Assembly: GCA_963724195.1 (NCBI GenBank)
Contig: CAVRTQ010000028.1
Location: forward strand, 76,513-140,512
DNA from: Solirubrobacter sp963724195
GTDB taxonomy: Bacteria; Actinomycetota; Thermoleophilia; Solirubrobacterales; Solirubrobacteraceae
DNA length: 64,000 nucleotides
Direction: 5' to 3'
The notes under the pieces were generated by a model, which was given only the letters and a program-made list of their open reading frames with translations, searched no databases and had not been told where the DNA came from. The translations under genes and the position numbers were made by a program. Positions 18,247 to 28,011 of this stretch are shown one piece after another. Within the stretch, counting starts at the first letter, position 1. Each line of letters opens with the position of its first letter.

Positions 18247-19518
18247 ATGAAGCTCGTCACCGTCTTTCTCTTGCTGCTCGCCTTCCCGGCCTCCGCGTAC
18301 GCGGCCGCGGGCGACCCGGACCGCGATTTCGGCCGCCGCGGCACGGTGACGCTGCGGGCGGCGTCCGCGGACACGGACGCGGTCGGCTACGCGGTGAAGG
18401 TCCTGTCGGGCAACCGGATCCTCGCGGGCGGGTCGGCCGGCGGGCAGCTGTTCGTGATCAAGCTGCGCGCGTCCGGATCGCTCGACAGCGCGTTCGGCAC
18501 GCGCGGCCAGGTCGTCCCGGCGCTGCCCGGCACGTCGCTGGACGGCGTGAAGGGCATCCAGACCGTGCGGGACGGGCGCGTCGTCGCCTCCGCCACGCTC
18601 CGCCTCGCCGACGGCTCCACGCGCTTCGTGACGCTGCGGCTGCTGCCGAGCGGTGAGATCGACCCGAGCTTCGGCGCGGGCCAGGGCTACGTGCTCAGCG
18701 GCCCCACCGACGCCGAGCTGGGCGCGATGACGATGAACCGCGACGGCGTCGTCTACCTCGCGGGATCGAGCGCGGGCGCGCCGTACGTGATGCGCCTGCT
18801 GCCCGACGGCACGCCCGACCCGGCGTTCGCCAACCCCGCACTGGGCGTGGCCGGCCGCGTCACGGGCCTGCTCATCCGCACGGACGGCACGCTCACCTAC
18901 ACGGTCCAGACCGGGGCCGCCTCGTTCACCGTCGTCAAGCTGAACGCCGCCGGCGCGCTCGATCCCACCTGGGGCGGAACGGGCGTCGTCACGCACGTCC
19001 TGAGCCCGGGCACGGGCCCCGGGCTCGGCGCCGCCGCCGTGCGCCAGGGCCCGACGACCACCACGCTCGTCGCGGGCACGGACACGACCGCCGCGGGCAC
19101 CGCGCGCGGCTCGGTGATCCGCCTGAACGCCGACGGCTCCCTCGACACCACGTTCGGCAACAAGGGCTTCGTGCGCGTGTCGCGCGCGGGCCGCGACCTG
19201 CGCATCACCGCGATGGTGCGCGACCGCTCCGGCCGGATCGTGCTCGCGGGAACGGGCCGCGCGCCGGACTCGATGCTGGTCCGCCTGCGCGCCAGCGGCG
19301 CCCGCGACTCCAAGTTCGGCAACGGCGGCCTGACCTTCCGCGTCCTCGGCCAGCCGCCGGGCGGCAGCCCGGTCTACACGCGCTTCGACGCGGTCGACGT
19401 CGCGGGCTCCAAGCCCGTCGTCGTCGGCTCCTCCGCCGGCCCCGGAACGCTGGTCCGGAGCATCAGCGGCACGGCCTTCACCGGCCGCTTCTCCCTCACT
19501 GTCTCGCGATTCGACTGA
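18247..19518 (+). CDS. Secreted delta-60 repeat beta-propeller-like protein
   Basis: ATG 18247 opens a signal peptide (MKLVTVFLLLLAFPASAYAA). The rest is a series of delta-60 repeats (TIGR02608) of about 50-60 residues. Each contains a hallmark such as ASGSLDSAFGTRG, SGEIDPSFGAGQG, DGTPDPAFANPAL, AGALDPTWGGTGV, DGSLDTTFGNKGF and SGARDSKFGNGGL, alternating with ILAGGS-like strands. Such repeats build extracellular beta-propellers of unknown ligand. Its 3' end overlaps the convergent decarboxylase by 23 bp. The secreted product and the AT-poor codons match the host. No enzymatic motif is seen. Confidence 0.88.
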   Translation: MKLVTVFLLLLAFPASAYAAAGDPDRDFGRRGTVTLRAASADTDAVGYAVKVLSGNRILAGGSAGGQLFVIKLRASGSLDSAFGTRGQVVPALPGTSLDGVKGIQTVRDGRVVASATLRLADGSTRFVTLRLLPSGEIDPSFGAGQGYVLSGPTDAELGAMTMNRDGVVYLAGSSAGAPYVMRLLPDGTPDPAFANPALGVAGRVTGLLIRTDGTLTYTVQTGAASFTVVKLNAAGALDPTWGGTGVVTHVLSPGTGPGLGAAAVRQGPTTTTLVAGTDTTAAGTARGSVIRLNADGSLDTTFGNKGFVRVSRAGRDLRITAMVRDRSGRIVLAGTGRAPDSMLVRLRASGARDSKFGNGGLTFRVLGQPPGGSPVYTRFDAVDVAGSKPVVVGSSAGPGTLVRSISGTAFTGRFSLTVSRFD

Positions 19519-20812
19519 CGCCGTTCGATGACAGCCACGGCACGTGCGGTTCGTGCTCGGGCTTCATCAGCACTGAGCGCAGGACCCGCGCGCCGTCGGC
19601 GTCCATCTCGACCTCCGGGTGGGCGGCGGCGAACGCCTCGCGGCCGATGCGGAGCGTCGACAGGAACACCGGGTCGTCCTCGCTCATCCCCCGCTCCAAC
19701 ACGTCCTGCGAAGCCGCGTCGATCGCGGAGGCGGTGGGTCGCGTCGGGAAGTAGGTGAGGATGTCGAGCTCGGGCTCGCGGTGGAGCGTGAGCACGTCCG
19801 AGTCGCGGATCAGCGCCGCCCAGGCCTGCGCGGCGCGCACGCCCGCGGCCAGGATCGGCGCCAGGTCCAGCGACCGCAGCGTCAGCCACAGCGCGGCCGC
19901 CGCGGCGCCCGCCCGCGAGCACTCGAGCGAGATCTCGCCCAGGTGCAGCTCGGCCGAGGTGAAGTACGTGTAGGGCGAGTCGTGCTTGTACAGCCGGCCG
20001 ACGGCCGGGTCGCGGAACAGGATCGCGCCGCACCCGTACGGCTGCAGCCCGTGCTTGTGCGGGTCCACGACGACGCTGTCCGCGCCGGCGATCGCCTTGA
20101 AGGGCCCGCCGTCGATCAGCCCGGAGTCCGCCAGCAGCGTGAAGAACCCGCCGTAGGCGGCGTCGACGTGCACGCGCACGCCGTACGTCTCCCGGAAGGA
20201 GACCGCCCGCGCGACGTCGTCCAGCGTCCCCGTCCCGGTCGTGCCCGCGGTCACGACCACCGTCCCGACGTCCCCGGCGCGGCACAGCTCCTCGACCGCG
20301 TCGAGGTCGATCCGGCCGGCCACGTCCGCGGGCGCCTCGATCCCGCGCACGCCCAGCACGGCGCACATGCGCGAGTGCGTGTAGTGCGCGTTCGCGCCGT
20401 ACACGACGGCCTTGCCGGGGTGCAGCTCCCGCCCCACCCACAGCGCCTCCAGGTTGGCGATCGTGCCGGAGGACGTCAGGTGCCCCATCCCGCCCTGCAG
20501 GCCGAACATCTCCGCCAGCCACGCGACGACCTCGACCTCCATGGCGGACGTCGCCGGGCCGCCGTCGAGCGCGTGGTTGTTCGTGTTCGCGTGCAGCGCC
20601 GCGGTGTAGGCGGCGATGGCCACGGGGTGCGGCGGCTTGAGCATCTGCCCCGCGTAGCGCGGGTGGTGGAACGGATAGTTCGTCCCCATCCGCTCGGCGA
20701 ACTCGCTCCAGGCGGCTTCGAACCGCTCGGCGTCGACTTGCAGCGCCGGATGCGACGGGGCGGGCTCGCGCCAGCCCTGGACGGCCTCAAGCGCACGGCT
20801 CACGTACTCCAT
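19496..20812 (-). CDS. Group II PLP-dependent decarboxylase (aromatic amino acid/glutamate type)
   Basis: The 438-residue protein reads ALHANTNNHALDGGPATSAM, GHLTSSGTIANLEALWVGRE, the cofactor-ring His-Ser region ANAHYTHSRM, VHVDAAYGGFF and the PLP-lysine motif VVDPHKHGLQPYGCGAILF (Lys253). These are the signatures of the pyridoxal-dependent decarboxylase family that includes tyrosine, tryptophan/DOPA and glutamate decarboxylases. Substrate is uncertain. The position next to aminotransferase, formamidase and kynureninase genes favours an aromatic amino acid. It diverges from the aminotransferase gene with 20 bp between starts. Confidence 0.85.
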   Translation of the reverse strand: MEYVSRALEAVQGWREPAPSHPALQVDAERFEAAWSEFAERMGTNYPFHHPRYAGQMLKPPHPVAIAAYTAALHANTNNHALDGGPATSAMEVEVVAWLAEMFGLQGGMGHLTSSGTIANLEALWVGRELHPGKAVVYGANAHYTHSRMCAVLGVRGIEAPADVAGRIDLDAVEELCRAGDVGTVVVTAGTTGTGTLDDVARAVSFRETYGVRVHVDAAYGGFFTLLADSGLIDGGPFKAIAGADSVVVDPHKHGLQPYGCGAILFRDPAVGRLYKHDSPYTYFTSAELHLGEISLECSRAGAAAAALWLTLRSLDLAPILAAGVRAAQAWAALIRDSDVLTLHREPELDILTYFPTRPTASAIDAASQDVLERGMSEDDPVFLSTLRIGREAFAAAHPEVEMDADGARVLRSVLMKPEHEPHVPWLSSNGVSRIARQ

Positions 20813-20832
20813 ACGCCGCTAGTCTGGCGGGC

Positions 20833-21921
20833 ATGGCCACGATCTCCTTCGCCCGTGGGGCGCCGTCGCTCGACATCGTCGATGTGGAAGGCCTGAAAGA
20901 GGCTTCCCGGCTCGCCTTCGAGAACGATCCCGCCGGGACGACGGCGTACGGCACGAGCGTCGGCTACGTGCCGCTGCGCGAGTGGATCGCCTACCAGCAC
21001 GGCGTCGCCGTCGAGCAGGTGCTCGTGACCAACGGGTCGATGCAGGCCGACGCGTTCCTGTTCGAGCTGCTCGTCCAGCAGGGCGACGCGGTGATCGTCG
21101 AGAACCCGACCTACGACCGCACGCTGCTCAACCTGCGCGGCCGCGGCGCGGACGTGCGCATGGTCGACCTGGAGACCGACGGGATCAGCATCGAAGGGCT
21201 CGAGGAAGTGCTCGCCACGGCGGTGCATCCGAAGCTCGCGCACATCATCCCGAACTTCCAGAACCCGGCCGGCTACACGCTCTCCGCGGACAAGCGCACG
21301 AAGCTGCTCGCGCTGGCCGTGGAGCACGACTTCACGATCTTCGAGGACGACCCCTACGTCGCGATCCGCTTCGAGGGCGAGACGATCCCGACGATGCTCA
21401 GCCAGGACGAAGCGGGCCGCGTCGTCTATGCGTCGTCGTTCAGCAAGACCGTGTGCCCGGGCATCCGGGTCGGCTACCTGGTCGGCTCGCAGGCCGTGAT
21501 CAAGCAGATCCAGACGATCGCGACCAACACGTACATCTCGCCGAACATGGTCGCCCAGTCGATCGTGAACCAGTTCGCGCGCTCCGGCCGCATGGACGGC
21601 GCGATCGAGACGGTCAAGACGGCGCTGAAGGCGCGCAAGGACGCGGTCGTGGCCGCGCTCCAGCGCGAGATCCCCGAGGCGAAGTTCGCCAACCCGTCCG
21701 GCGGCTACTTCATGTGGGTCGAGTTGCCCGAGGGCGTCGACGTCGCCGAGCTCGAGAAGGCCGCGGGCCAGCGCGAGGTCCAGTTCGTCAAGGGCACCGA
21801 CTTCGGTGGCGCCACGAACACGCTCCGCCTGGCCTACTCGGGCGTGACGCCCGAGCAGATCGACGAGGGCATCACCAAGCTCGCGGAGGCGCTCCGCTCC
21901 CTTGGAGTCGCAGCTTCATAG
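20833..21921 (+). CDS. PLP-dependent aminotransferase (fold I, LysN/KAT II-like)
   Basis: The 362-residue protein has FARGAPSLDIVD, LVTNGSMQADAFLFELL, ENPTYDRTLLNLR, NFQNPAGYTLSADKR, EDDPYVAIRFEGE and the PLP lysine in SSFSKTVCPGIRVGYL (Lys205). This is the stand-alone aminotransferase type related to 2-aminoadipate/kynurenine aminotransferase and to the C-terminal half of MocR proteins. Followed with 20-bp overlap by the formamidase-like gene and then kynureninase, it may transaminate kynurenine or another aromatic amino acid; that part is inference. No frameshifts. Confidence 0.88.
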   Translation: MATISFARGAPSLDIVDVEGLKEASRLAFENDPAGTTAYGTSVGYVPLREWIAYQHGVAVEQVLVTNGSMQADAFLFELLVQQGDAVIVENPTYDRTLLNLRGRGADVRMVDLETDGISIEGLEEVLATAVHPKLAHIIPNFQNPAGYTLSADKRTKLLALAVEHDFTIFEDDPYVAIRFEGETIPTMLSQDEAGRVVYASSFSKTVCPGIRVGYLVGSQAVIKQIQTIATNTYISPNMVAQSIVNQFARSGRMDGAIETVKTALKARKDAVVAALQREIPEAKFANPSGGYFMWVELPEGVDVAELEKAAGQREVQFVKGTDFGGATNTLRLAYSGVTPEQIDEGITKLAEALRSLGVAAS

Positions 21922-22569
21922 GTACGGCGACGACCCCTCGCAGTACGGCGTGCTGTACGGCGAGGGGCCGGTCGCGGTGCTCATCCACGGCGGGTTCTGG
22001 AAGGACCAGTACGGACTGGACCTGATGGAGCCGCTCGCGGAGGATCTCGCCGCGCGCGGGTGGGCGGCGTGGAACATCGAGTACCGCCGGCTCGGCAACG
22101 GCGGCGGCGTGCCGACGACGCTGGATGACGTGTCCGCCGCGATCGATCTGCTGGCCGACCTGCCGGTGGACCGCAGTCGCGTCGTGGCGATCGGCCACAG
22201 CGCCGGCGGGCACCTGGCGGCGTGGGCGGCGACCCGCGAGCACGCCGCAGGTCGCCGTGACCGGCGTCGTCTCCCAGGCGGGCGTGCTGGACCTGGCGCG
22301 AGCGCGCGAGCTGCGGCTGTCGGACGGCGTCGTCGACCGCTTCCTGGGCGACCACCCGACGAGCGTCGCGTCGCCGATCGAGCGGCTTCCCCTCGGCGTG
22401 CCCGCGTTGCTCACGCACGGCGGCCTCGACGACATCGTGCCGGTGGAGATCAGCGCAGCGCTTCGCCGAGGCGAGCGGCGCGTCGCTGATCGTGGAGCCC
22501 GACGAGGACCACTTCGGCCACATCGACCCGGACAACCCGCTCTGGAAGGCGGTGCTGGCATGGCTGTGA
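21902..22569 (+). CDS. Kynurenine-formamidase-like alpha/beta hydrolase, two frameshifts
   Basis: TTG 21902 lies inside the end of the aminotransferase gene. The oxyanion motif AVLIHGGFWKDQYG (HGGxW, typical of kynurenine formamidase-type esterases), nucleophile elbow VVAIGHSAGGHLAAW, acid region LLTHGGLDDIVPVEIS and catalytic His in EDHFGHIDPDNPLW are all present. They lie in three frames joined near 22245 and 22455. Corrected length of about 222 aa is slightly short for the family. Role: hydrolysis of N-formylkynurenine to kynurenine, supported by kynureninase starting 10 bp before its stop. The assignment combines motif and context. Confidence 0.78.
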
Positions 22570-23768
22570 CCCGCGACGACGCGCTGCGGCTGGACGCTGA
22601 GGACCCGCTGGCGCCCTTCCGCGACCGGTTCGTGATCGAGGACGAGCACCGGCTCTACCTGGACGGCAACTCGCTCGGCCGGCTCCCGAAGGGCACGCGC
22701 GAGCGCCTGCACCGCATGATCGACCAGTGGGGCAGCGAGCTCGTCGGCGGCTGGCACGACTGGATCGACGCCCCCACGCGCACCGGCGACGCGCTCGCCG
22801 AGGTGCTCGGCGCCGCCCCCGGCACGATCCTCGTCGCCGACAGCGTCACCGTGAACCTGTTCAAGCTCGTCAGCGCGATCCTGGACAGCGATCCCTCGAT
22901 CACCACGCTCGCGACCGACCAGGACAACTTCCCGACGGACCGCTACGTGCTGGAGGGCATCGCCCGCGCCCGCGGCCTCGAGCTGACGATCTTCGAGGTC
23001 GACCCGCTGCTCGGCCCGCAGCCGAGCGACGTGCCCGACGGCGCGCTGACCGTGTTGTCGCACGTCGCCTACCGGAGCGGCGCGCTCGCCGACATCGAGG
23101 CCTTCCCGGATGGCGTGATCTGGGATCTCAGCCACTCCGCCGGCTCCGTCCCGGTCGAGCTCGACAAGCGCGGCGTCCGCTACGCCGTCGGCTGCACCTA
23201 CAAGTACTTGAACGCCGGCCCAGGCGCGACGGGCTTCATCTACATCCGCGAGCCGGACACGCTCGTCACCCCGATCCAGGGCTGGTTCGGCCAAGCCCGC
23301 CAGTTCGAGATGGAGCGCCCGTACGAGCCCGCCCCCGGCATCACGCGCTTCCTCGCCGGCACCCCACCGATCCTCGTCCTGGCCGCGGTCGAGGAGGGCG
23401 TGCGCATCACCGCCGAAGCCGGCATCGACGCCCTCCGCGAGAAGTCGATCGCCCAGACCGACCTGCTGATCACGCTCCACGACCAGTGGCTCGACCCGCT
23501 CGGCTTCACCGTCGGCACCCCGCGCGAACCGCACCTGCGCGGCTCCCATGTGTCGTTGCGGCACCCGGAGGCCTGGCCGATCTGCAAGGCCCTGATCGAA
23601 CGCGCCGACGTCATCCCCGACTTCCGCGGCCCCGACTCCGTCCGGCTCGGCATCGCCCCGCTCTACACCCGCTACGTGGACGTCTATGACGCGATCGACC
23701 GCCTCCGCGACCTCGTCGAACGCGGCGTCCACCGCGAAGTGGACGCCAGCGTGTCGCGCGTGACCTAG
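22560..23768 (+). CDS. kynU: Kynureninase
   Basis: The 402-residue protein reads LYLDGNSLGRLPKGTRERLH, the highly conserved kynureninase start, then VADSVTVNLFKLVSAIL, DQDNFPTDRYVLEGI, IWDLSHSAGSVPVEL and PLP-lysine motif GCTYKYLNAGPGATGF (Lys215), ending with RGSHVSLRHPEAWPI and APLYTRYVDVYDAI. It cleaves kynurenine (or 3-hydroxykynurenine) to anthranilate and alanine. With the formamidase-like and aminotransferase genes it forms a tryptophan-catabolic set; no tryptophan dioxygenase is seen here. Clean frame; ATG 22560 overlaps the hydrolase stop. Confidence 0.95.
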   Translation: MAVTRDDALRLDAEDPLAPFRDRFVIEDEHRLYLDGNSLGRLPKGTRERLHRMIDQWGSELVGGWHDWIDAPTRTGDALAEVLGAAPGTILVADSVTVNLFKLVSAILDSDPSITTLATDQDNFPTDRYVLEGIARARGLELTIFEVDPLLGPQPSDVPDGALTVLSHVAYRSGALADIEAFPDGVIWDLSHSAGSVPVELDKRGVRYAVGCTYKYLNAGPGATGFIYIREPDTLVTPIQGWFGQARQFEMERPYEPAPGITRFLAGTPPILVLAAVEEGVRITAEAGIDALREKSIAQTDLLITLHDQWLDPLGFTVGTPREPHLRGSHVSLRHPEAWPICKALIERADVIPDFRGPDSVRLGIAPLYTRYVDVYDAIDRLRDLVERGVHREVDASVSRVT

Positions 23769-24221
23769 GACATCGCCTCGATGGTCCGCCGCTGCATCTC
23801 GGCCTCGTCCATGTCCTCGATGTGCGTGCAGATCATCCAGCGGTGCCCGTACGGGTCGCGCAGGGAGCCCGCGCGGTCGCCGTGGAACGTGTCGGACGGC
23901 TCGTTGACCGCCGTCGCGCCCGCCTCGACGGCCTGCGCGTACAGCGCGTCGGTGTCCTCGGTGTAGATCATCAGCGCGACCGGAACCGGCTCGTCCGCCG
24001 TCGGCGCCACGGACCCGAACTCGGGGAACGAGTCGCGAGACGCACACGATCGAGGACCCGATCTGCAGCTCGGAGTGCATGAGCTTGCCGCCCATGACGA
24101 GCTTGAGCCGGACCTCGGCGCCGAACGCGCGCTCGTAGAAGCCCAGCGCCTCGACGCCGCCGTCGACGGCGAGCACCGGGGTGACGGAGTGGAACCCTTC
24201 GGGAATCGGCTTCACAGACAT
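23765..24221 (-). CDS. VOC family (PhnB/glyoxalase-like) protein, frameshifted
   Basis: ATG 24221 starts MSVKPIPEGFHSVTPVLAVD, the characteristic PhnB-like opening, followed by FYERAFGAEVRLKLVMGGKL. Near 24030 the frame changes and the second betaalphabetabetabeta module follows: PVALMIYTEDTDALYAQAVE and GDRAGSLRDPYGHRWMICTH. Corrected length of about 151 aa is normal. The fold binds a metal in glyoxalase/dioxygenase relatives, but PhnB-like members have no assigned reaction. It overlaps the kynU stop by 4 bp and diverges from the AraC gene with a 50-bp spacer. Confidence 0.82.
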
Positions 24222-24271
24222 GTGAGCCACCCTAAGTCGCTGCTCGGCGGGCCGTATTGTAAGAACGCGAC

Positions 24272-25021
24272 ATGGTCGACACCCGGGGCATCCTGCGACC
24301 CGAGGAGGCGCGCCGGCACTTCCGCCTCACCCGCGCCAAGCCCGCCGAGGATCTCGCCCACCTGATCGACCGCCACTGGATGGTCGAGTGGGATCTGACG
24401 GAGCCGTTCACCCAGGAGATCGTCACCCACCCGAGCGTGAACATCGCCTTCCAGGACCCGCCGACCATCCACGGCGTGGTCACCGGCCGCTTCCGGCAGG
24501 AGCTGACCGGCAGCGGCCGCGTGATCGCCACCAAGTTCCGGCCGGGCGGCTTCCACGCCTTCCACCCGGTGCCCGCGATCACGCTGACCGACCAGGTCAT
24601 CCTGGCCGACACCGTCTTCGACCACCTCCGGCCGACCACGTTCGCGGAGATCGAACACGGCCTGAGACGACACGGCTGGACCGACGACCCGCGCATCGCC
24701 GAGATCGGCGCGCTCCACACCGCGATGCTCGAGGACCCGAGCATCACCCGCGTCGAGCACCTGTGCGCCCACGCCGGCTACTCCAAGCGCACGCTCCAGC
24801 GCCTGTTCCGCGAGTACGTCGGCGTCACGCCCAAGTGGGTGCTCGACCGCATCCGCCTCCATGAGGCGGCCGAGCGGATGGCCGACGGCGACGCCGACTG
24901 GGCGAGCATGGCGCTGGACCTCGGCTACTTCGACCAGGCGCACTTCATCAAGGCGTTCAAGGCCGTCGTCGGCCGCTCGCCCGCCGTCTACGCGCTCAGC
25001 GCCGCGTCCAGCGTCGGGTAG
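24272..25021 (+). CDS. AraC-family transcriptional regulator
   Basis: The 249-residue protein has an N-terminal sensor (ILRPEEARRHFRLTRAKPAE, FRPGGFHAFHPVPAITLTDQ, a DUF6597-like domain) and a C-terminal AraC double HTH: RVEHLCAHAGYSKRTLQRLF and ASMALDLGYFDQAHFIKAFK. The effector is unknown. It diverges from the VOC gene, its probable target. Its 3' end overlaps the STAS gene by 34 bp tail to tail. Confidence 0.88.
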   Translation: MVDTRGILRPEEARRHFRLTRAKPAEDLAHLIDRHWMVEWDLTEPFTQEIVTHPSVNIAFQDPPTIHGVVTGRFRQELTGSGRVIATKFRPGGFHAFHPVPAITLTDQVILADTVFDHLRPTTFAEIEHGLRRHGWTDDPRIAEIGALHTAMLEDPSITRVEHLCAHAGYSKRTLQRLFREYVGVTPKWVLDRIRLHEAAERMADGDADWASMALDLGYFDQAHFIKAFKAVVGRSPAVYALSAASSVG

Positions 25022-25332
25022 GTCGGGTACGTCTTGTCGAGCCCGGTGATCGCCAACATGCGCGCGATCGAAGAGTCTGGGTCGATCACGAGCCGGAGCG
25101 CCAGCTGCCGCGAGGCCAGCTCGTCACCGAGCGCGAACATCAGGTTGATGCCCGCGCTGTCGAGGTAGGTGGTGGGCGAGAGGTCGACGACCAGCACCGA
25201 CGACTCGTTGGTCACCAGCCCGCGCAGCGCGACGCCGACTTCCGCCACGTTGGACGCGTCGACCTCACCCGTGACGGCGCCCACCGGCGTGTCGCCGTGC
25301 CATTCCGCGGCCACCCGCGCGAGGTCGCTCAT
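24988..25332 (-). CDS. STAS-domain anti-sigma factor antagonist (SpoIIAA/RsbV-like)
   Basis: The 114-residue protein starts at ATG 25332, overlapping the TGA of the RsbU-like gene. It carries TGEVDASNVAEVGVALRGLV and the phosphoserine region VVDLSPTTYLDSAGINLMFA, the signature DSxGxxxL around the serine phosphorylated by anti-sigma kinases. Partner-switching role: binds the kinase when unphosphorylated and frees a sigma factor. The upstream gene supplies both phosphatase and kinase modules, so the two form a self-contained switch. Confidence 0.88.
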   Translation of the reverse strand: MSDLARVAAEWHGDTPVGAVTGEVDASNVAEVGVALRGLVTNESSVLVVDLSPTTYLDSAGINLMFALGDELASRQLALRLVIDPDSSIARMLAITGLDKTYPTYPTLDAALSA

Positions 25333-26922
25333 GTCGCCCGCCCGAGCGTGCGCCGCAGCACGACGCGCGTGCCGTCCTCGTCCTGGGTCACGTCCACCGT
25401 CTCCATCAAGGCCCGCATCATCGAGATTCCGCGCCCGCGATGCGTTCCCCGTGGGCTCCGCCAGCGGCCACGGTCGCGGACCACGAACGATATGACCCCG
25501 TCCTCGCAGGTCGCCAGCCACCTCGTAGGTGGCCGCGCCCGGCGCGTACGCGTGCTCGACGGCGTTCGCCGATGCCTCCTGCACGGCCACGATGATGTCG
25601 TAGATCTCGTCCTCGGCGGCGCCCCACCGGGCCAGCCAACGGCGCAGGAGCGGGCGCATCGCCCGCAGCGTGTCGGTGGTCGCGGGCCAGGTGGTCTGCA
25701 GGGCTTCGGGGAGGAGCTCCAGCCGTGCGCCCAGGACGGCGACGTCGTCGTCGGCCGCGGACCCGCGCACCGCGCCCGCGGCGACGGCCTGGCACAGCTC
25801 GCCGAGGTCGTCGGCCGTCTCGAACAGCGCCCGCAGACGCTCGAGCCCGGCCTCTACGCCCTCCCCGCGCACCTCGATCGCGCCGTCCGTGGCCATCAGC
25901 AGGGTGCTGCCCGCCGGGAAGTCGAACCGCGTCTCGCGGAACGTCGCGGCGGAGGAGACGCCGAGCGGCGGACCGCCCTCGACCGCCAGCACGACCGTCT
26001 CCCCACCCGGCCCGCGGAGCAGCGGCGGGAGGTGGCCCGCGCTGACGAGGGTCGCCCGTTCGCGTTCGAGGTCGAGCACGGCGTAGGCCAGCGTCGTCAT
26101 CTGATGCTGGCCGAGCGTGAGCAGCAGCCGGTTGAGCCGCTCCACCACGCCCGCCGGCGTGTGGCCCTCGAGCGCGTAGGCCCGCAGGCCCGTGCGCATC
26201 TGGGCCATCATCGCGGCGGCGCCGATGCCGTGGCCCATCACGTCGCCGACGACGAGCGCGATCCCGCCCCGGCCGACGGTGAACGCGTCGTACCAGTCGC
26301 CGCCGATCCCGCCGCGCCGCACGGCCGGGAAGTAGCGCGCCGCCAACGCCAGGCCGGGCACGGTCGGCAGCTCCTCCGGCACGAGGCTGCGCTGGAGCAC
26401 CTCGACCACGCCCCGCTGGTGGAAGAGTCGCGCGCGCTCGATCGCCGTCGCGGCCCGGTCGGCCGCGAGCTGCAGCAGCTCCGAGTCGGCCTCCACGAAC
26501 ACGCGCGGTGTGAGCGTGCCGACGTGCAGCACGCCGATGACCTGGCCCTCGACGAGCAGCGGTACGCCGAGCAGGGAGCGGATGCCCTTCTCGCGCAGGA
26601 TCGGGTTGAGGATGTCGGCGTGGTCGACGTCCTCGATGAAGATCGCGCGCCGCTCGGCCGCGATCCGGCCCGCGAACCCGCGCCCGACCGGGATCCGGAC
26701 GCCCTGCTCGACCTCCTCCTCGATGCCCTTGGCCGCGGTCGCCAGCAGCGACCCATCGGCTTCGTCGAGCAGCAGGAACGCGGCCGTGTCCGTGCCGAGG
26801 ATGTCCGCGATCCGCTCCAGCAGCTCGCGCAGCAGCTCCTCCAGCGGCAGATAGCCGAGCGCGACGTCGGTGACGCGCTGGAGGGCCTGCAGCTTGCGCA
26901 GCTCGTCGTGCGTGGACGGCAC
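25329..26922 (-). CDS. GAF - PP2C phosphatase - HATPase stress-response protein (RsbU/RsbW-like), frameshifted
   Basis: ATG 26922. Residues 10-165 are a GAF sensor domain (LQRVTDVALGYLPLEELLRE ... GRGFAGRIAAERRAIFIEDV). Residues 175-395 are a SpoIIE-type PP2C phosphatase (GGIGGDWYDAFTVGRGGIAL with metal Asp in GGDWYD, VGDVMGHGIGAAAMM, LLMATDGAIEVRG). The end is an anti-sigma-type HATPase (DIIVAVQEASANAVEHAYAP, N-box). Near 25495 an extra G breaks the frame; the true end reads VISFVVRDRGRWRSPRGTHR (G1 box variant) and GISMMRALMETVDV to TGA 25329. It senses a small ligand or redox state and both dephosphorylates and phosphorylates STAS partners. The STAS gene follows by ATGA overlap. Confidence 0.88.
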
Positions 26923-26932
26923 GGCGCCAACT

Positions 26933-28011
26933 CTACGGCGAGAACACCAGCACGATGTAGACGAAGAAGACGAGCAGGTGGACGCCGCCCTCGAGCACGG
27001 TCGTCCGTGGCCCGGAGAACGTCACCACGCTGAGCAGCAACGTGAGCGCGACGAGCACGATGCCGGTCGGGTCGAGGCCCAGGATCACCTGCTGGCCGGT
27101 GATCAGGCCGATGATCAGCACGGCCGGGAGCGTGAGGCCGAGCGTCGAGAGGCACGCGCCGAGGCAGAGGTTGACCGTGCGCTGGAGCTGGTTCTTGGAC
27201 GCCGCCTTGAGCGCGCTGATGCCCTCCGGCGTGAACACGATCAGCGCGATCAGCACGCCGCTGAGCGCCACCGGCGCGCCCAACGCCTTGATCTCGGCCG
27301 TGACGACCTTGTCCAGGCTCTTGGAGAGCAGCACGATCGGGAGCGCGGCGGCCAGCAGCAGCCGACCACCCACTTGGTGACCGTGCGCGCGTTGAGCTCC
27401 TCCACCTCGTGCTCGTCGGACGGGCCGTGGATGAACAGGTCCCGGTGGCGGCCGGTCTGGATCCGCAGGAAGAACACGTACAGGACGATCGTGGCGCCCG
27501 CGAACAGGATGGCCTGCGTGGTGCTCAGCGTCGCCGCGTCCGTGGAGGTCGTGACCGCGGGCAGGATCAGCGCGATCACGCCCAGCGGGATGATCACGCT
27601 CAGGAACGCGGACGCGCCCGGGAGGCTGTAGTCCTGCTCGTGGTGCTTGAGGCCGCCGATCACGAGCGACAGGCCGATGACGCCGTTGAGCACGATCATC
27701 ATCACCGCGAACATCGTGTCCCGGCCGACGGTCGGCGCCTCACCGCCGAGCATCACGGCGCTGATCAGCATCACTTCGATGCCGACGATGCTGATCGTGA
27801 GGATGAGCGTCCCGAACGGCTCGCCGAGCATCTCGGCCAGGTGGTCGGCGGCGACGATGACCCCGTACGCGCACCACAGGATCACGCTCAGGAGGAAGAC
27901 CAGCAGCAGCGTCGCGATCGGCACCGACTCGAGGTTCGCCTTCGACAGCAGGTCGTCCCCGAAGAACTGGAAGGCGATGACGGTGGCCCAGCCCGCGATC
28001 AGATGCTTCAC
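26933..28011 (-). CDS. Calcium/proton antiporter (CaxA/ChaA family), frameshifted
   Basis: GTG 28011 overlaps the inferred TGA of the HAD gene. Two homologous five-helix halves are visible. The first carries GEPFGTLILTISIVGIEVML (alpha-1 repeat, Glu in ion pathway) and the second IVFTPEGISALKAASKNQLQ with SLGLTLP-type sequence (LSTLGLTLPAVLI), linked by an acidic loop (GPSDEHEVEELNA). Near 27370 a G is lost from a GGG run: KWVVG should continue LLLAAALPIVLLSKSL. Corrected length is about 359 aa. It exchanges cytosolic Ca2+ (or Na+/K+) for protons. Confidence 0.88.
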
